64,000 nt of DNA from Hyaloperonospora brassicae (lineage: Eukaryota > Oomycota > Peronosporomycetes > Peronosporales > Peronosporaceae): NCBI GenBank assembly GCA_947650285.1, contig CANTFL010001482.1, forward strand, positions 1 to 64,000. Reading direction: 5' to 3'. Both the position numbers and the translations under genes were made by a program. Each line of letters opens with the position of its first letter. Position 1 is the first letter of the stretch. Below, piece after piece: positions 12,146 through 24,798 of this stretch. Under the pieces are notes generated by a model that saw only the letters and a list, made by a program, of their open reading frames with translations, was not told the DNA's origin and ran no database searches.

Positions 12146-14721
12146 TACATGATTTGCGTCACGTGGGGATACCTGAAGAAGAAGGGTTTACTCGTGCATG
12201 GTCGTTGTGCGACGGCTTCACCAGCGTTTTGAATGTCGAGGTATATATCCATGCAGGTATGATTTGACATTCCTGTTGGCGAAGCAAGTACGGTAGCATA
12301 AGCTGCCACGAATGATGAACACTTTGGACCCTGGTACAGTGCTTGCTCGGTGCCCGCGACTGAAATGATGTATCCATTTTGATCGATGCATTGTGTGTTG
12401 CGAAATGGAGTGGTTGTGGCATGACACGTGTTGGCGTCGTGGAGGTAGTCGCTCACAAAAGAACAACACTTGACAAACCGCTACAATAGTGGTCGAAAGG
12501 TATAGCTTATCCATTACGGCACTATTGAGTGCATTCGAGCATGCACTTAGTGTTTCAAGTTTGCAAGGAATAACTGCCCTCTGCAAGCAATTGCATTATG
12601 CATAGCAGAGATGCGATGCTACAGAGGTAGCCAGAGCTGCATTGAAACAAGCATCTGTAGCGAAGCATTTGCAAACGGTTGCACATCAGGCCGCAAGAAC
12701 TGGTGATACAGTTGGCCCAACCTCAACGTAGCTGATGACACACACAGCCTCCAAACGGAGCTGTGCATGATACCGCCTTCCATTTGACCCTCATTGTCCG
12801 TGAGTATGATTATCTACGAGATGTCGATGTCGGTACGGTTTTGACTCTTGTGGGAGTATAGGATGTACCGCCGATGCGATATGTGCGGAGCCGCGGGCGA
12901 AAGAAAGCATACCGCTGGCGCCATCACGAGCCACCTTGGATTTATTATTTGCCATCATTAGGGGTCACACGTAGGCATGATGATCGTATGAACAAAGCTA
13001 GCGTGATGACGTTGCGCATTCGATGATGTGGTCTTGCCTGAGCTCACAGTGAAGAGTTGTGGCATACATGACACGACTATGGTTGATCGTTATGTCTTGG
13101 AGACCGCAAATTGCTACGAGGAAGACGCGGACAATTCGGGTTTGCAAACACGAGCAGACTATCGTTCGTCGCCGTCGAAGTGTTTTTCTTATCATCGACA
13201 AGAAAATTGCAAGCGCAGACGCGAGATTCTTACCGAAGACGCACCCTCGGCGAGATTCCCAAAGCACTGCTCGTCGTGGTCTCTTTGTCATGGTCGAAGC
13301 TGATTGCAGCAGACTTGAGGCCAAGTGCAAACGCCCGCGTGATGCAACAGCCACTGATAATATGAATGACACGCGCTTTTGCCGGGGGGTCTGCCGAGTT
13401 GTCGCTTGTATAGCACCAAAGTAGACAGCAACGCGTAAGCAAACGACGCATTGCTGTCTGGGCTGATATGATACATACGACAACTTGGCATTAGTGCGGG
13501 TCTTTTGTATCAACAGCTGGTTCGAAAACGCGTTGTTGCCGTTTGTAGGGGGTGTACCTCTACCGGTAGTGACCTGTCATTGCAGAATTGCGAGAGTTGC
13601 TGAGACTTGCGAGGTACTTGCCCTGGCCTGAGTAGATGATGTTTCTATCCGGATCGAAGCTCAAAGCAATACGTCTACGGTACGATCAGCATCGACATTG
13701 AGTATGTGGCATTGTATGGACTTGGAAGCCCCACATTTCGTTGCAAAGCATCGTTTTTGAAAAGGTACCGAACATGCTGGACCGATCTTGTACTTTTACC
13801 AGCCAGAAACACATATTCGAAGAAGAGATGCTATTCTCTATACATGCAGATGCTGCTCGTGGTAACACGTTTTGGCCTCATGATGGTAGGTTTGTGTCCT
13901 CAGATGAGAAGAAAGATAAGCCATTATCGGACTGAACAAGAGCTCGCCAGGAGGTCGCACCGTGTAATGGACCTCGATGGTCGTTTCCAAGGATGTTGAT
14001 GTTGTTGACGGGGACACTTGAGCAAATAACGCTTGAAGCTGTTGCTTGGCATATGCCCTACGGCAGCTCATACTACAAATTGACTTCTCTGAGCGTTCAC
14101 CTTCTGCCCCAGTGCTTGCCTGCTGCTCCATCATAGCAACTCATCTCGCACAATCAAGTGCAGGCACTGCAGCATAAACGCAGCAGGTCGTATACCTATC
14201 CCGGACAATCGTTAGAATCCGACTTTCATTACGAATAAGTCGAGACAGCTTTGCTGGTGGGATCTTCTCACAAATGGCAACTAGTCGACCGCACAACAAC
14301 GATAGCCGGACCAAATTGGGAGGATGGTGAGAACACAGCAACACTTTGGTGGAGGCGTGGGACCCCTTGCCGGTGTAGTAAAATCTGAACGACTTGGGTG
14401 ACACACGTGCTGGCAAGCAGGTGCTAGCTGGTGGATATCGTGGCCTTTCGAACGGCAAATGTCAAACTGAGTGATCGATGTGCCTTGCCGATCCGTTGTC
14501 CTTGAATGTTACGATGACAGGTATCGACTTTACGATAGCAATAGCTGACGCAGACTCTTGCACAACGCATGAACACGAATGACTGACGATATCGAAAATG
14601 CTGGTTTGCTGTAGAACGGAGCCATAATATCGAAGAGAAAGGATAACTTTTGACGCAAAGTTAGCTTCGGTACAACATTATTTTGACCCCTTTGACGACG
14701 ACTTGTCGTCATTTGACTGTA
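12146..14721. other. 2.6-kb region without an assembled gene, possible minus-strand coding fragments
   Basis: Several frames here look protein-like but do not join. On minus: 13230-13451 (ending at a GTAAGA donor-like site), 13838-14134 and 14141-14458. On plus: 13741-13935. No domain is recognised and the frames carry stops between them. Possibilities are an intron-rich lineage-specific gene, a decayed gene, or chance. I report no CDS. Confidence 0.35.
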
Positions 14722-16277
14722 TCACGAGGAAGTTGGAGCCGGTGCGACTAGTACATGGGCTAGAATGGCCGTTTGGGTAAACTCTTGCCGTGATTGGATG
14801 TCGAGACAAACTGGAGCAGCTATGACATGGAAACCGCCAACAATACCGAGAAATTCGACCCAAACTGTTTGCGTCGTCTTGGCTTCCATAACGCCGATAT
14901 TCTGTTTCACGCAAATGAAAATACCAAGTCAGGTGAAATCTGTGGCTCCAACAGAAATTGGTGAAACACAAACATACCTGGTGAGATGCAGATGAGCAAA
15001 CAATGCCATGCATCACTTCTTTGCGAAACTGCAACTGGAGTGCTAGACGCTGAAGCGATTTGTTGGTCACTGATATTGCCACTAAAAACGGTTGCCCGAC
15101 CACCACTTTGCTAGGGATTTCTTCTACGGATACAACGACATCGCCAGCGTCTGCCGTGGGTTGGCCAACAGTCTCGGCAATGTCCCGCATCACCGGTGGA
15201 CTTTGCACCGATCCTGCTTCCCCCATTGATGTTTTCCACCCCACATGGAGTCGGCCGAGATTTTGCGAACCCTACAAACGTATTCAGGTCAGTCAAAGGA
15301 CCGTCGGAGCACCTTCTGTAGTCAACATGTTACCTGAGTCGTTTGCAGCGCAGGATACGATGTAGGATCGCACGTGATGCGAAACACGCGCTGCACTTCT
15401 TCTTGAGGATAAACAAGTGTCTGCTGTTCGTTGTCTAGCGACAACAGATCTTCAATCAATGTCTTGTCGATCTCCTTTTTGATCGTACTCCTAGCCCCTT
15501 GTATTTCGTCAGCTAGTTTGAATGGTAGTAGTGGCAAAAACTTGATACTGTCGACAAACAGCGGGAGTTTGCACACATTGCGGATCTGCGCCTCGACGAC
15601 CACCTCCCCGTGCTGTCGACGCGTTGACATCAGACCTTGCTTGAACGTCATCACCATCGGGTTTTGCACACCAAAGCGGTAAAATTTGCGCAGCGACTTC
15701 TTGTCGCCTGTCACCGGGTCCACATACGCCACACTCACACGCAGCACGTGATTCCCTACTTGATTTAGCGGATAATCCACCACCATATCCAGACTACCAC
15801 CAGCAGGAAGCGCCGGTACAGGGTTCATGGGAGGCATCTTTCCGACCCGCGCAAAGCGATTATCGTGCAGCTCGACCCGATCATTGGCACACTGGATATT
15901 GGCCGACAGCCTGACGTCTCGCAGCTCGCACGAGTACGGGTTAATGACACTGATGTAGCTACTAAAGGTGTTGCCTAAGAAGATCTCTCTACAACAACAA
16001 AAAATAGCACCACACCAAACACTTGGTCAGCAACGACAATGTGACCAGGCATCCCGCGTTTGTAGCCTTCTCACGACAAAAAAGACCGACGACGCACGTA
16101 CCCAAAACTGTCGGGCAAGATGAGCATACTCGACACTGCAAACTCGTGCTGTGTGGCCGTAGCTTCCGACATTGTCGTGGGCAACATGGCGCCCCCAGTG
16201 ACGCCCTGGACAAACAGATGTGGTTTGTACAGCCGCATGACTAAGAAGAGAGACAGAGACAGAGAGGGACAGAGAGA

Positions 16278-16309
<32 letters not shown>

Positions 16310-16529
16310 CATACACAGACAGAGAGAGAGACATACACAGACAGTGTGAGGTATCCCAGCAGGTATCACGAACGGTACATCAGCCACACAGACCGACACG
16401 CGGCCCACAGTGCTGCAGACCTTTGAGTGTCGGCTGCATACTGGACGCAGGAGACGCAGACGACGTGGCAGACGCAGCGCTTCCGCTTGATGGAGACGGG
16501 CCACTGCCCTTTCCATTCAACGCGCTCAT
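14722..16529 (-). CDS. TRAPPC13: Trafficking protein particle complex subunit 13 homologue
   Basis: Subunit of the TRAPP tethering complex in ER-Golgi and autophagy traffic. Minus-strand exons 16529-16421, 16240-16102, 15988-15334, 15271-14978 and 14901-14722 join in correct phase and give 458 residues, close to the family length. A Ser/Ala-rich start is followed by the conserved opening LKVMRLYKPHLF, then LILPDSFGEIFLGNTFSSYI, which matches the TRAPPC13 (DUF974) signature across a splice. Further matches are VLRVSVAYVDPVTG, LRKFYRFGV, LGRLHVGWKTSMGE, IPSKVVVGQPF and a C-terminal TQTVWVEFLGIVGGFH. The fold is a series of immunoglobulin-like beta domains, so no catalytic residues are expected. 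Intron 1 contains a long AG/CT microsatellite. The start lies 142 bp from the divergent HslV start. Confidence 0.92.
16246..16345. repeat. AG-rich microsatellite inside TRAPPC13 intron 1
   Basis: Imperfect AG and ACAG repeats (CT/CTGT on the transcribed strand) fill most of the 180-bp first intron. They run up to the acceptor, so the CT runs form an exceptionally long polypyrimidine tract. Probably slippage-prone and polymorphic. Confidence 0.85.
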
Positions 16530-16671
16530 CGACGACGGCGGTCAATGTTGAGAACTGTGGGCCAAAGGACAGACTCGTTATGTTGCACAACTGTTGCGCA
16601 GATTCGCTGAGTTGCACGAGTTGGCTCAGATTCCGTTTGTAGCCGAGAAAGAGGCGACTCTGACACGCAGC
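16530..16671. promoter_or_regulatory. Short bidirectional promoter between TRAPPC13 and HslV
   Basis: Only 142 bp separate the two divergent start codons, so both 5' UTRs and any core elements must fit here or overlap the neighbouring first exons. No TATA box is evident. The call rests on gene geometry. Confidence 0.5.
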
Positions 16672-17672
16672 ATGTTCGCCCGCTCTGTGTCGCGCGCGGC
16701 AGCGCTCCCTGCGCGCTTGGCGCGTCTGCAAGCAGCTGGTCGTACGACGGTCGGCGCAGCACAAGTCGCTTGCGTCTCGGACGCCCCAACGGTACAGAAT
16801 TGAGTCGATCGATCGATCGGAGGACCGATGGCTACACAGGCTGCAACGCGGGCAACTGACGCTTGTTCTGCTCGTGTTTGGTTGGTGCAACTTTACACTC
16901 AGATGCATGGCACTACCATTTTGTGCGTTCGAAAAGGAGACCAAGTGGTGCGTGTGCAATAGGTTGTACCCGTTTGCGCTGTCTATTGGGGACACTGCCA
17001 AGTTGCTGCAACGAGGCTTGAGGTTGTGCCCGCGGAAACTGATGTACCTGAGTTGTCGTGACTAGTGCCTCGTTGGGGACGGTCAAGTGTCGCTGGGAGC
17101 AACTGTGGTCAAGCCCAATGCTAAGAAAGTGCGACGCATTGGAGAGCACATTGTCGCGGGCTTTGCTGGCTCCACGGCCGACGCGTTTACGCTCATGGAG
17201 CGACTGGAAGCGAAATTGGACGAGTATCCGGGCCAACTCACGCGCTCGTGTGTGGAGCTCGCCAAAGCGTGGCGAACGGACAAGTACTTGCGTCGTCTGG
17301 AAGCGACGCTGATTGTGTCGGATCTCAAGCAGTCATACACGCTGACGGGCAATGGCGATGTGCTGGAACCACATGACGGAATCATTGGCATTGGCTCGGG
17401 CGGCACTTACGCCCTTGGTATGTTTGTTTCACCTGTATGAGAGGCGGGATGATGTTGCGTGGAGAGGTTGAACGTGACTGGATGGCTGTGCATGTGTTGC
17501 AGCGGCTGCTCGTGCACTTATTGACCAGGATCTGGACGCTGAGGCGATTGCTCGCAAGGCGATGCAGATTGCTGCCGATATCTGCATCTACACGAATGGA
17601 AACGTCGTTGTCGAGATGCTGGAAAAAAGTAAGGACGATACGGAGAAAGATAGCAAGGAGTCGACAACGTAG
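16672..17672 (+). CDS. hslV: HslV/ClpQ-type threonine protease, probably mitochondrial
   Basis: Proteolytic subunit of the bacterial-type HslUV protease. Exons 16672-16791, 16903-16947, 17066-17417 and 17503-17672 join in phase and give 228 residues. The first exon is a basic, Arg/Ala-rich targeting sequence ([20 protein letters not shown]). The mature enzyme would begin at the conserved GTT in [15 protein letters not shown], exposing the catalytic N-terminal Thr. Family signatures follow: [78 protein letters not shown] and [12 protein letters not shown] charged tail rich in Lys, Asp and Glu ends the protein. Bacterial HslV is about 175 residues, and the excess is explained by the presequence and tail. 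Its ATPase partner HslU is not in this window. It is divergent from TRAPPC13 and convergent with the PKA regulatory gene. Confidence 0.93.
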
Positions 17673-18137
17673 AAGGCGCTACATCGATCGATGTTGGTGC
17701 CGCTTCGTCGGAGGACGCAGTCGGCGTTCATCAGCTATGTTGAAATCAATAAACTCGTGCAGAGTCTCGCCGCAGTTCCCACTGACTTGACAAGGCTCGT
17801 GTTGGTGGCGTCGTGGGAGTAGCAGAAACGAAGCGGCGGTCAACGGGACGAAGATACAAATGGAGTCGGTGATCATTGTTCGGTGAGTGAAGATTGAAAG
17901 CGCACAAACCGTTGCTCGTGTAAGAAGGCAACTTACCAACGCCACTCTATTGGCGAGCCAGTAGCTCCTCGGTGCGCGTTGCTTGCCGAGCTCATGCGGC
18001 AATTCAGACGTGTCCTTGCTACTTGCTTCTTCGTCTTATCACGTCCCGGCGATCTTGATGGTACATGGAATGTATGGGTAATGTATCGGTGCGCAGTTGC
18101 GCTTTCCTCGGTCTCTGCTGTCTGCTGCTGTTGCTGC
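17673..18137. other. Intergenic region between convergent genes
   Basis: About 465 bp shared by the 3' ends of HslV (+) and the PKA regulatory subunit (-). No gene or clear signal seen. Confidence 0.5.
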
Positions 18138-19718
18138 TTAAACGTCGTTGGCAATGATTAAGTTGTACTTGTCGATGTTGCGCTTCAAGATGTCTTCTAG
18201 CGGGCCCATAACCCTCTTGAACGTCTTTCGATCCAAGGTGAGGCACTTGACCCGGCCGCGTGCGGTTACTGTTGCCTGGCGAGGCCTCGTGGTGAGCAGT
18301 GCGATCTCACCAAAGTACGCGCCAGACGTGAGATGACCCATTTCTACCGCGGGCTCTGCCGGTGAGAGCTGCTTCGTACACACTGCCACGCCTTCTTCGA
18401 TGATGTAAAACAGGTTCCCGTCGTCGCCCTGAGTGATGATGACTTCGCCGTCACTGAACGTCTCGGTCTTGAGCGCATCTGCCACAGTGAGACGCTCATA
18501 CTCGCTCAGCGACTCGAGCAAAGGAACGCGCTCAATAAATCCTTTATGTGCCTCGCGCTTCTGTAACGTTGTTTCCATGATGATAAATTTGAATGTCTGT
18601 CGATCCAGTGCCCACGCCTTTGAATGCTGCACTGCCTTCACAGTTGCCGCCCGGGGAGCGTTGTACATAAGTGCCAATTCACCAAACGACATTGCTTCTG
18701 TGCACTGTCAGTGCAGACCAAGTCGTGAGCAAAACCACCAGTCAGTATAACTAGCAGCAAGAAATGCACCGCTGACAACCGACAATGTACATGCAACGCA
18801 CCGTTTGCACTAGATCGCCGTCCTTGTAGACTTCACAGACGCCGCTCTCGAGGATATAAAAGTTGTCGCCGTCATCTCCTTGCTTGATGATAGTCTCTCC
18901 AGGTGCAAACTCCTTGGGAAACATGGCGTCGAGCACAATCTGATGCTGTTTCTCATCCAGAGACTTGAACAAGATGTTCTCCGCGACCATGCAACTGATG
19001 CCGTCCATCTCTTCTTGGGACTTGGGATGCACCACGCGCTCAAAATGCCGGACGCTGCATCAATCATAAGCACAACAACAAAGTCAGCGTCAATCTGTAT
19101 CGGCCAAACGCCCAATTCAATTGACGCAAAACAGATTAACCTCCATCACACGCTCGTCTTTACCTCGACGGGTCAATAGGTTCAGCAGACACGGAAGTAC
19201 GTCGCCCCTTGGCCATCCGCAAAGGTGGCGCAATAGCCACGATCTCACCCACGTCGTCTTCGCTCTCATCGTCGTCGTCACTATCGCTCTCGTCCGAGTG
19301 GTCTGTATCCACGCAGCAAAAGAGGCGTACACGGCATGGCGTCAATACAGTGCCGCAACCTCCTCACTCCATCGCTCTCTACCGCTATTTCCCCTATTTC
19401 CATCCTCCCACGCTATTCGGCCATGTATCCATTCGTCCATGTATCCATTCGTAAATGTGTACCCATACACCTTTTCGGTGCATACGTACAGTGTCCATGA
19501 TGCGACAGTATCGGATCGTCGTCCCCCATGCTCGTCACTCGCCCGCGCGGCTTTGTCTCGTCTGGATACGTCGTGCACAAGTACTGGACAATGTGGCGAA
19601 TCGGGTTCTCTGGCTTTGCGAGCAGCAGCGACTCGACGAGGTTCATAAACAGCGAATTAATGCCTTTCTTGTGGAGGTAGTCTTGGAGCTCTTGCTGCAC
19701 GCCCTCGGCGTCCGTCAT
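18138..19718 (-). CDS. PKAR: cAMP-dependent protein kinase regulatory subunit
   Basis: Binds and inhibits the PKA catalytic subunit and releases it on cyclic nucleotide binding. Minus-strand exons 19718-19490, 19302-19164, 19054-18802 and 18704-18138 join in phase and give 395 residues. In order: an RII-alpha-type dimerisation/docking segment (LQDYLHKKGINSLFMNLVESL), an acidic linker (DESDSDDDDESEDD), the inhibitor site GRRTSVS, and two cyclic nucleotide-binding domains. The phosphate-binding cassettes read FGELALMYNAPRAATVKA and FGEIALLTTRPRQATVTA, each with the key Glu and Arg. The Ser in RRTSV suggests a type II, phosphorylatable inhibitor. The start is the ATG at 19718; the open frame extends upstream only through a TTG. 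The exon 1 donor GTACGT at 19489 was chosen because it alone restores phase. Confidence 0.93.
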
Positions 19719-22700
19719 GCGGCTCAATCGGGAGGGTCAAGACGTGCTTCTCTAGCTCGTGGGCTAGTGAAAAGTGTCGCTCAATGGCTTCACCCCTCGA
19801 AACGCACGGGGCTCGGAAAACGGCGCCCGACTCGTCTTTTGGGCTCGAATATCGAAGCTTAAGTAGCTGCTGAACCCACGCGGATGTCTACCGTCAAAGA
19901 TCGCGCGCGCGGGGGCGGCGAACCACGTCGCAGATGACGCTGGCGTGAATGCGAACGTAACGTCGGGCAGGAGCGGTTACGTTTGGCTGCCCCTTGCTGA
20001 CGCTAACGCGGTCGCCACCGCAGATGTGTTAGAGGTCGCTATTCAGTGGCCGGGTTTCGGCTCGCGACGCTTGGGAACGCACTTAACGCCCGCGCGGCGT
20101 CTCTATCGACTTTCGCAAACGTCCAGACGGATGGACAAGTACAGTGAAGCCCGCGCCCGCTCTATTTTTGCGCGCGCTAACTGGATTGAACTGACGTCGA
20201 CCGGGCTGGAGACCTTTTTTTCGCCGGTCTGCTTTTCGTTTCTCACGTGAAGAAAGACACGACACACATCGTTTAGGTCCTACAGATGTGCATCTTTGAG
20301 CTGTTTTTGCAGCTCGGAATCCTACATAAGATCGTGTCGACGACAGCAACGGTCGCTTGGAAGCGATTGCAGGTTGCCATGTTGGCGTGTTGTTGTACCA
20401 TCCTGAATCTCCTGGTAGAGAATGTCATTTCCTACCGATGGATTCAAGACAGAATACCTGCATCTCATCCCATCGTCGTCGCAGCTGCCAGTCAACGACC
20501 ATTCTCGCACCAGTATATCACCACTATGTGTAGAGAGAGAGGGGGGTAACGTTGAATGCTATCATCCGATGTAGCTCGTATGCTCCGTTTCGAACACTCG
20601 TGTGAGACACAACTCTGAGCTTGCTACAGCTCTCATGCTTATCATGCGTTTGTAAGACCCGAGGGTCTGCCCGGCAAGTCAAGACATTCGCACTGGCGTG
20701 TTCTGACACCCATTCTTGTAAAGGCACCGATCAGATGTAGCTCGTAGCAATGTTTCGTTCTGCGACAGGCTCGGGCAGTGCATACTCCGCATTTCGACAA
20801 GGTGAATCATAGCTTTTGCGACAACACTGTCAAACGGCACCCCTACTCTTGTTTATTGCACCACAAGTAGACCCAGAGCTTCGGCGTAGCCAGTCGCTTA
20901 GAACGTTCCGATTGCACGAGAGTCACTGCTTGCCTTCTTGTCCACGCCTATCCGCGTCGCTTGCCAATACCACTAACCGATGGATTTATTGCTCAACGAG
21001 CTCCTCGTAGCCATGTGATCGATCCCACTTTTGTCGATCGGCGAGAAAAGATCACGTACCTTGCGTTCGATCGTGAAATTCGTCATCACCAACAAAGCTT
21101 GGCACACAAAACGCGCGTATGGATTGCATGATTCTTTCGTCGGTCGTTTTTTACTTAGGCAGGCTTTTGATGCAACGAAGTGCCAGCGCTTCATACTGTC
21201 TATCTTGCACATTGAGGTGTCACAGTCAAAGTTATGGGTACCGCGGGCGCACCAAGTATGATTTCAGAACTGGACAACCCCATTCTAGGATGCATGAACC
21301 GTCACTCAAGATCGTACTGTACAACACGTCTGTTCTCGGTGCAACCAGTCACACCAGGGCCAACGTGTAGGTCCAATCTGTAAGGGTACACCCACGGGCG
21401 TCAGTTCGTTGAGAAGCAAGCAGATGTATCCGGAACGACTCTGGACTGAAGCAGTCCGCTCAAATGATCGTCTAGTTTGTCGCATCAAGCAAAATTTACT
21501 TTTGAATCAGCAACGCAACTGCTGACGCGCGTGACAACAATTACGACCAATACAACGGTGTGCAAAACGGTTATAAACCATGAGATCGTCATTTGACATG
21601 TCACGACAATCTGATGACTATCGTCCCGACAATTTGATGGACTACCGTCGCTGCGACAAGCCCTCGCTGTTGGCTTGTAAGCGCTTAGGATGCTCACTTC
21701 TTCGTTCGACAGCTAATATGTCTTTCTTTCCGCCCACCGGATCATTGACAGCTGGAATAGAAATGACTGCTTCTGTTCTTTTTTATTGCTCAGCTGTTTA
21801 CATTCTAGAAAGTGCAATCGAGACGGACACTCTCCAAATCGATCGCTTGCGAATATACTGCAGAAAGTGCGCTACTTGTCGTAAAAATCAGCGTAGCTCC
21901 AAGCAACTGGTCCCGGTAAACGACACATACATGTATGCATGTCCTTTTTGCATGTCGAGCCATGCACGTCTCGCAGTCAGCCATCAAGATCTTCTGCCCC
22001 ACAGCTATAGCTCACGGTTTTGCATGCTCCGTATCAATACACTGACATCGGCCTGACGGTGTACACTGGCAGATGCTTTCCGATGCTTGCAAACGCTTGC
22101 AGGACGATCGAGATGTGTACTTTGACGGTCCGTTACGGTCGATGACCAGTAGTTCACGAGCGGACAATTGCTTCGTTTGCCTGTACGAACTAGTACGGGC
22201 AAAGGAAGCACTTGATCCGCTCGTGGCAACGTGCAATCCAGAAGTGCGAGGCACGAGCTTCGCGCATTGCCCTTCCAGAGCTTACAACCCTAGTGACATG
22301 CTCTACGAACGAGTGTAGCTGTTTATAATCGACTTTCTCATTTCGTGCATTGAAACGCCGACTATTGCTCATGAGCTGGAGAATCGTGCCCAGTGGTGCA
22401 GTCTCGCTTCGAGCAGATTGCGTTTCGATTCATGCTTTCTTACAATATGCACTTCACTTGCATGTGCAAACAGTCGTCAAAGTACACTGGCCTAATCAGC
22501 ATGTCGGCATTGGATACACCAACGTTCATGCATGCAAGTGGCCACTTGATGAAGATGCGCAGGCCTGCAGGCTGCCAAGAATTGCCATCGTCATGAACCT
22601 CTTTACACTTGGGAAAGTAACTATGCTCAGACATCTTGGCCACCACAATCACACCTCGTTCTCCGTGTCGGATGATGCCTTAAGACGACGGTCCAGTAAT

Positions 22701-23541
22701 TACGCAGCTTTCTACCATCACCTCAGTATGCAAGTATATTCTTGGGCGCGTTTCGAGTGCTTCGAGATGTCCGACATGGCGTCTCCGAACGAGACTCCAT
22801 GCATGTTCTCGCCACCGTTTCAGTTGGTGTTGCAGCGCAAGTGATACAATCATATCAAGTGTGGAACTTGTAAAGTTGTACAGCGTCCAAAGCATTTTGT
22901 CGATGAAAAGAGCACGACAACGTCCTGACTGAGCTGGAAAACCTGAGCGTGACGCGTTGCATTTGCCAAGATCCTGCATCCAGGATCATCGAAACGGACC
23001 TGTTCCACTTGATTTGGATGAAAACGGCGGGAGGAGGATACACACGCGCACTCTTCGTTAGAATCACGCTGCATATGTACGAGATGAGGACGTCAAACCA
23101 CGAATGTCCCCCTCAAGGGGTGTGCCGTGGCTTTATGGGGGTCGATTGACACATGAATGATGCTTGATACTCGAACGAAGCTAACCCACACTGCGTGCAT
23201 TGTCAGACTCCAGTGTGCCGTATCGATATCCATGAAGTCCGTACCCAAAGAACCATTTCAGTCATCGCGACTAAGACAGAATCGACTGGCAGTCATTCCT
23301 GCGCTTACTTGTTTGTCTCGGATGATATGCAATAATATGGCGTACGAAAATCTGAGGTGCTGCCAGACCTTGTAGGATGCATGCCTTTCAATTCCATGCA
23401 AAGCGCAAGCGAATAAGCCTGATGTTATGCAGAGACTCGGACAATGATAGTGCGTGTAGGTAAACATGAGCTCGCAGTCGGACTACATTCGAGCATCAAC
23501 CTTATGGATGACCAGCTTGCTTATAGATTTACAGCGCTTTA
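19719..23541. other. 3.8-kb region without an assembled gene, possible plus-strand coding traces
   Basis: 19719-20530 is GC-rich promoter-like sequence beside the PKA regulatory gene. From 20.5 to 23.5 kb there are open stretches with protein-like composition on + (21580-22056 with several Cys residues, 22073-22318, 22350-22844, about 22949-23149) and on - (22440-22652, 22680-22979). They shift frame repeatedly and I could not find splice sites that join them. No family is recognised with confidence. It may be a decayed gene or an intron-rich one. Confidence 0.35.
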
Positions 23542-24798
23542 TCAGGATCGAGTGAGCACGTACAGGTACTGGTCGACGATCAAGTCCTTATTGAAGACGT
23601 GCGGTGAGGCTAGCGTATCCAGATGGGTGGCATTGAATCCGTACAGATCCTTCGCCTTCGTAAAAAACGACAAGTCGTTCTGTTCATGCCCTGGCACATG
23701 ATGCGCGAAGCTCACATACACCTGTTCATGAGCCAAACGATCAATCCCCGAAGATACACAATGTTAGGTACGACAATGGGTCTTTCGAAGAGCTATTTGA
23801 CTTTTCACCTGTGCGTCAGGTGCCATGCACGAGTCGATAGATCGAAGCAAATCCTCATGCTGAACGGTGAGCACGACGACGAAACATGAAGACGACCACA
23901 GTTATTTTCCAAACAATACGGAGGTAAAATACTTGCAGAGACGACAGTGGACCCACCAAGTGATGCAGCCAGAGACACTCTGCAACAACTGCAACGTCAA
24001 AGCGGTGATCAATTGAGCCGACAGCACGTTCGGACGTCGAGGCACTTGGTTGGGAAACCTCCACACGTGGCAATTCCACAAGGCATTTCAGTATCCCCAC
24101 TGTGTCACTGCCCCACAAATGCCCACGCACTGCACGTTTTCCTGTGCCTAGAAGGTGCTCATTACGTCGGACATTCGCCTCGATGTTGTTCAGCAGCAAC
24201 TCGTTCGGGTAATCTGCAAGAACGTTTGAACCCGTCATCACCACGTCCGACAACTCAGTCAGCCTACGAAGTTTACAAAGCGCTTACCAGTCATGACAGC
24301 CACTTTGGCGCCCAAATGCAGCGCCACGAGCGACGGTAACGCCCTGTGCACATACATTGGCAGCAACTGTTACTGCACTCGTCCAACTGTCATTTTCGGT
24401 TTTCGTAGCCATTGCTTTACCACTTACGACGCTGCGCCGAACTCGACGACGTTTCGACCTTTTACCAAATCCGAATGTTTTGCAAAATACATAGCAACAC
24501 ACCGCTGATAGTAACAGAAAGATGTCAACTGCGTATTCGTTCGAGTGCGTGTCCTGTAGCAGTCCCTTGCGAGGACGCGAGAGCTGCCGTAAGCAATTAC
24601 ACGAACCGCTCCGTTCCAGACGTTGCAGGCAAAGAGTGAGCCGGGTATGCCACCGTCGTCATCGGCCACGGAGATGTGGAAGTGGGGCATCAATTGTCCC
24701 ACATCAATCGTTTGCACGTAGTCCTCCGGATCGTATCCGTTGTCCTCCCCATTTTGGCAGAACAAGTCCCCTACGACGTTATTGTCAGCGTCGTCCAT
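23542..24798 (-). CDS. EFM7: EFM7/NNT1-like protein methyltransferase
   Basis: Predicted SAM-dependent methyltransferase. The yeast relative (Efm7, formerly Nnt1) methylates the N-terminal region of eEF1A, and oomycete copies are often labelled nicotinamide N-methyltransferase. Six exons on minus, 24798-24607, 24504-24428, 24343-24288, 24213-23933, 23859-23809 and 23721-23542, join in phase through GT-AG introns of 73-102 bp and give 278 residues. Landmarks: an acidic N-terminus ending in HFHISVADD, VWNGARCVAMYFAKHS, the SAM loop VVEFGAASALPSLVALHLGA, VMTDYPNELLLNNIEANV (acidic ribose contact), RGHLWGSDT, FDVAVVAECLWLHHL, and the late VYVSFAHHVPGHEQNDLSFF typical of this family. All frames are intact after splicing. 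The first donor is GTTCGT. Substrate is inferred from the family only. Confidence 0.88.

Noticed and set aside
16366..17001. 211-codon minus-strand open frame
   Set aside because: Overlaps TRAPPC13 exon 1 in another frame and runs antisense across HslV exons 1 and 2. It has no motif.
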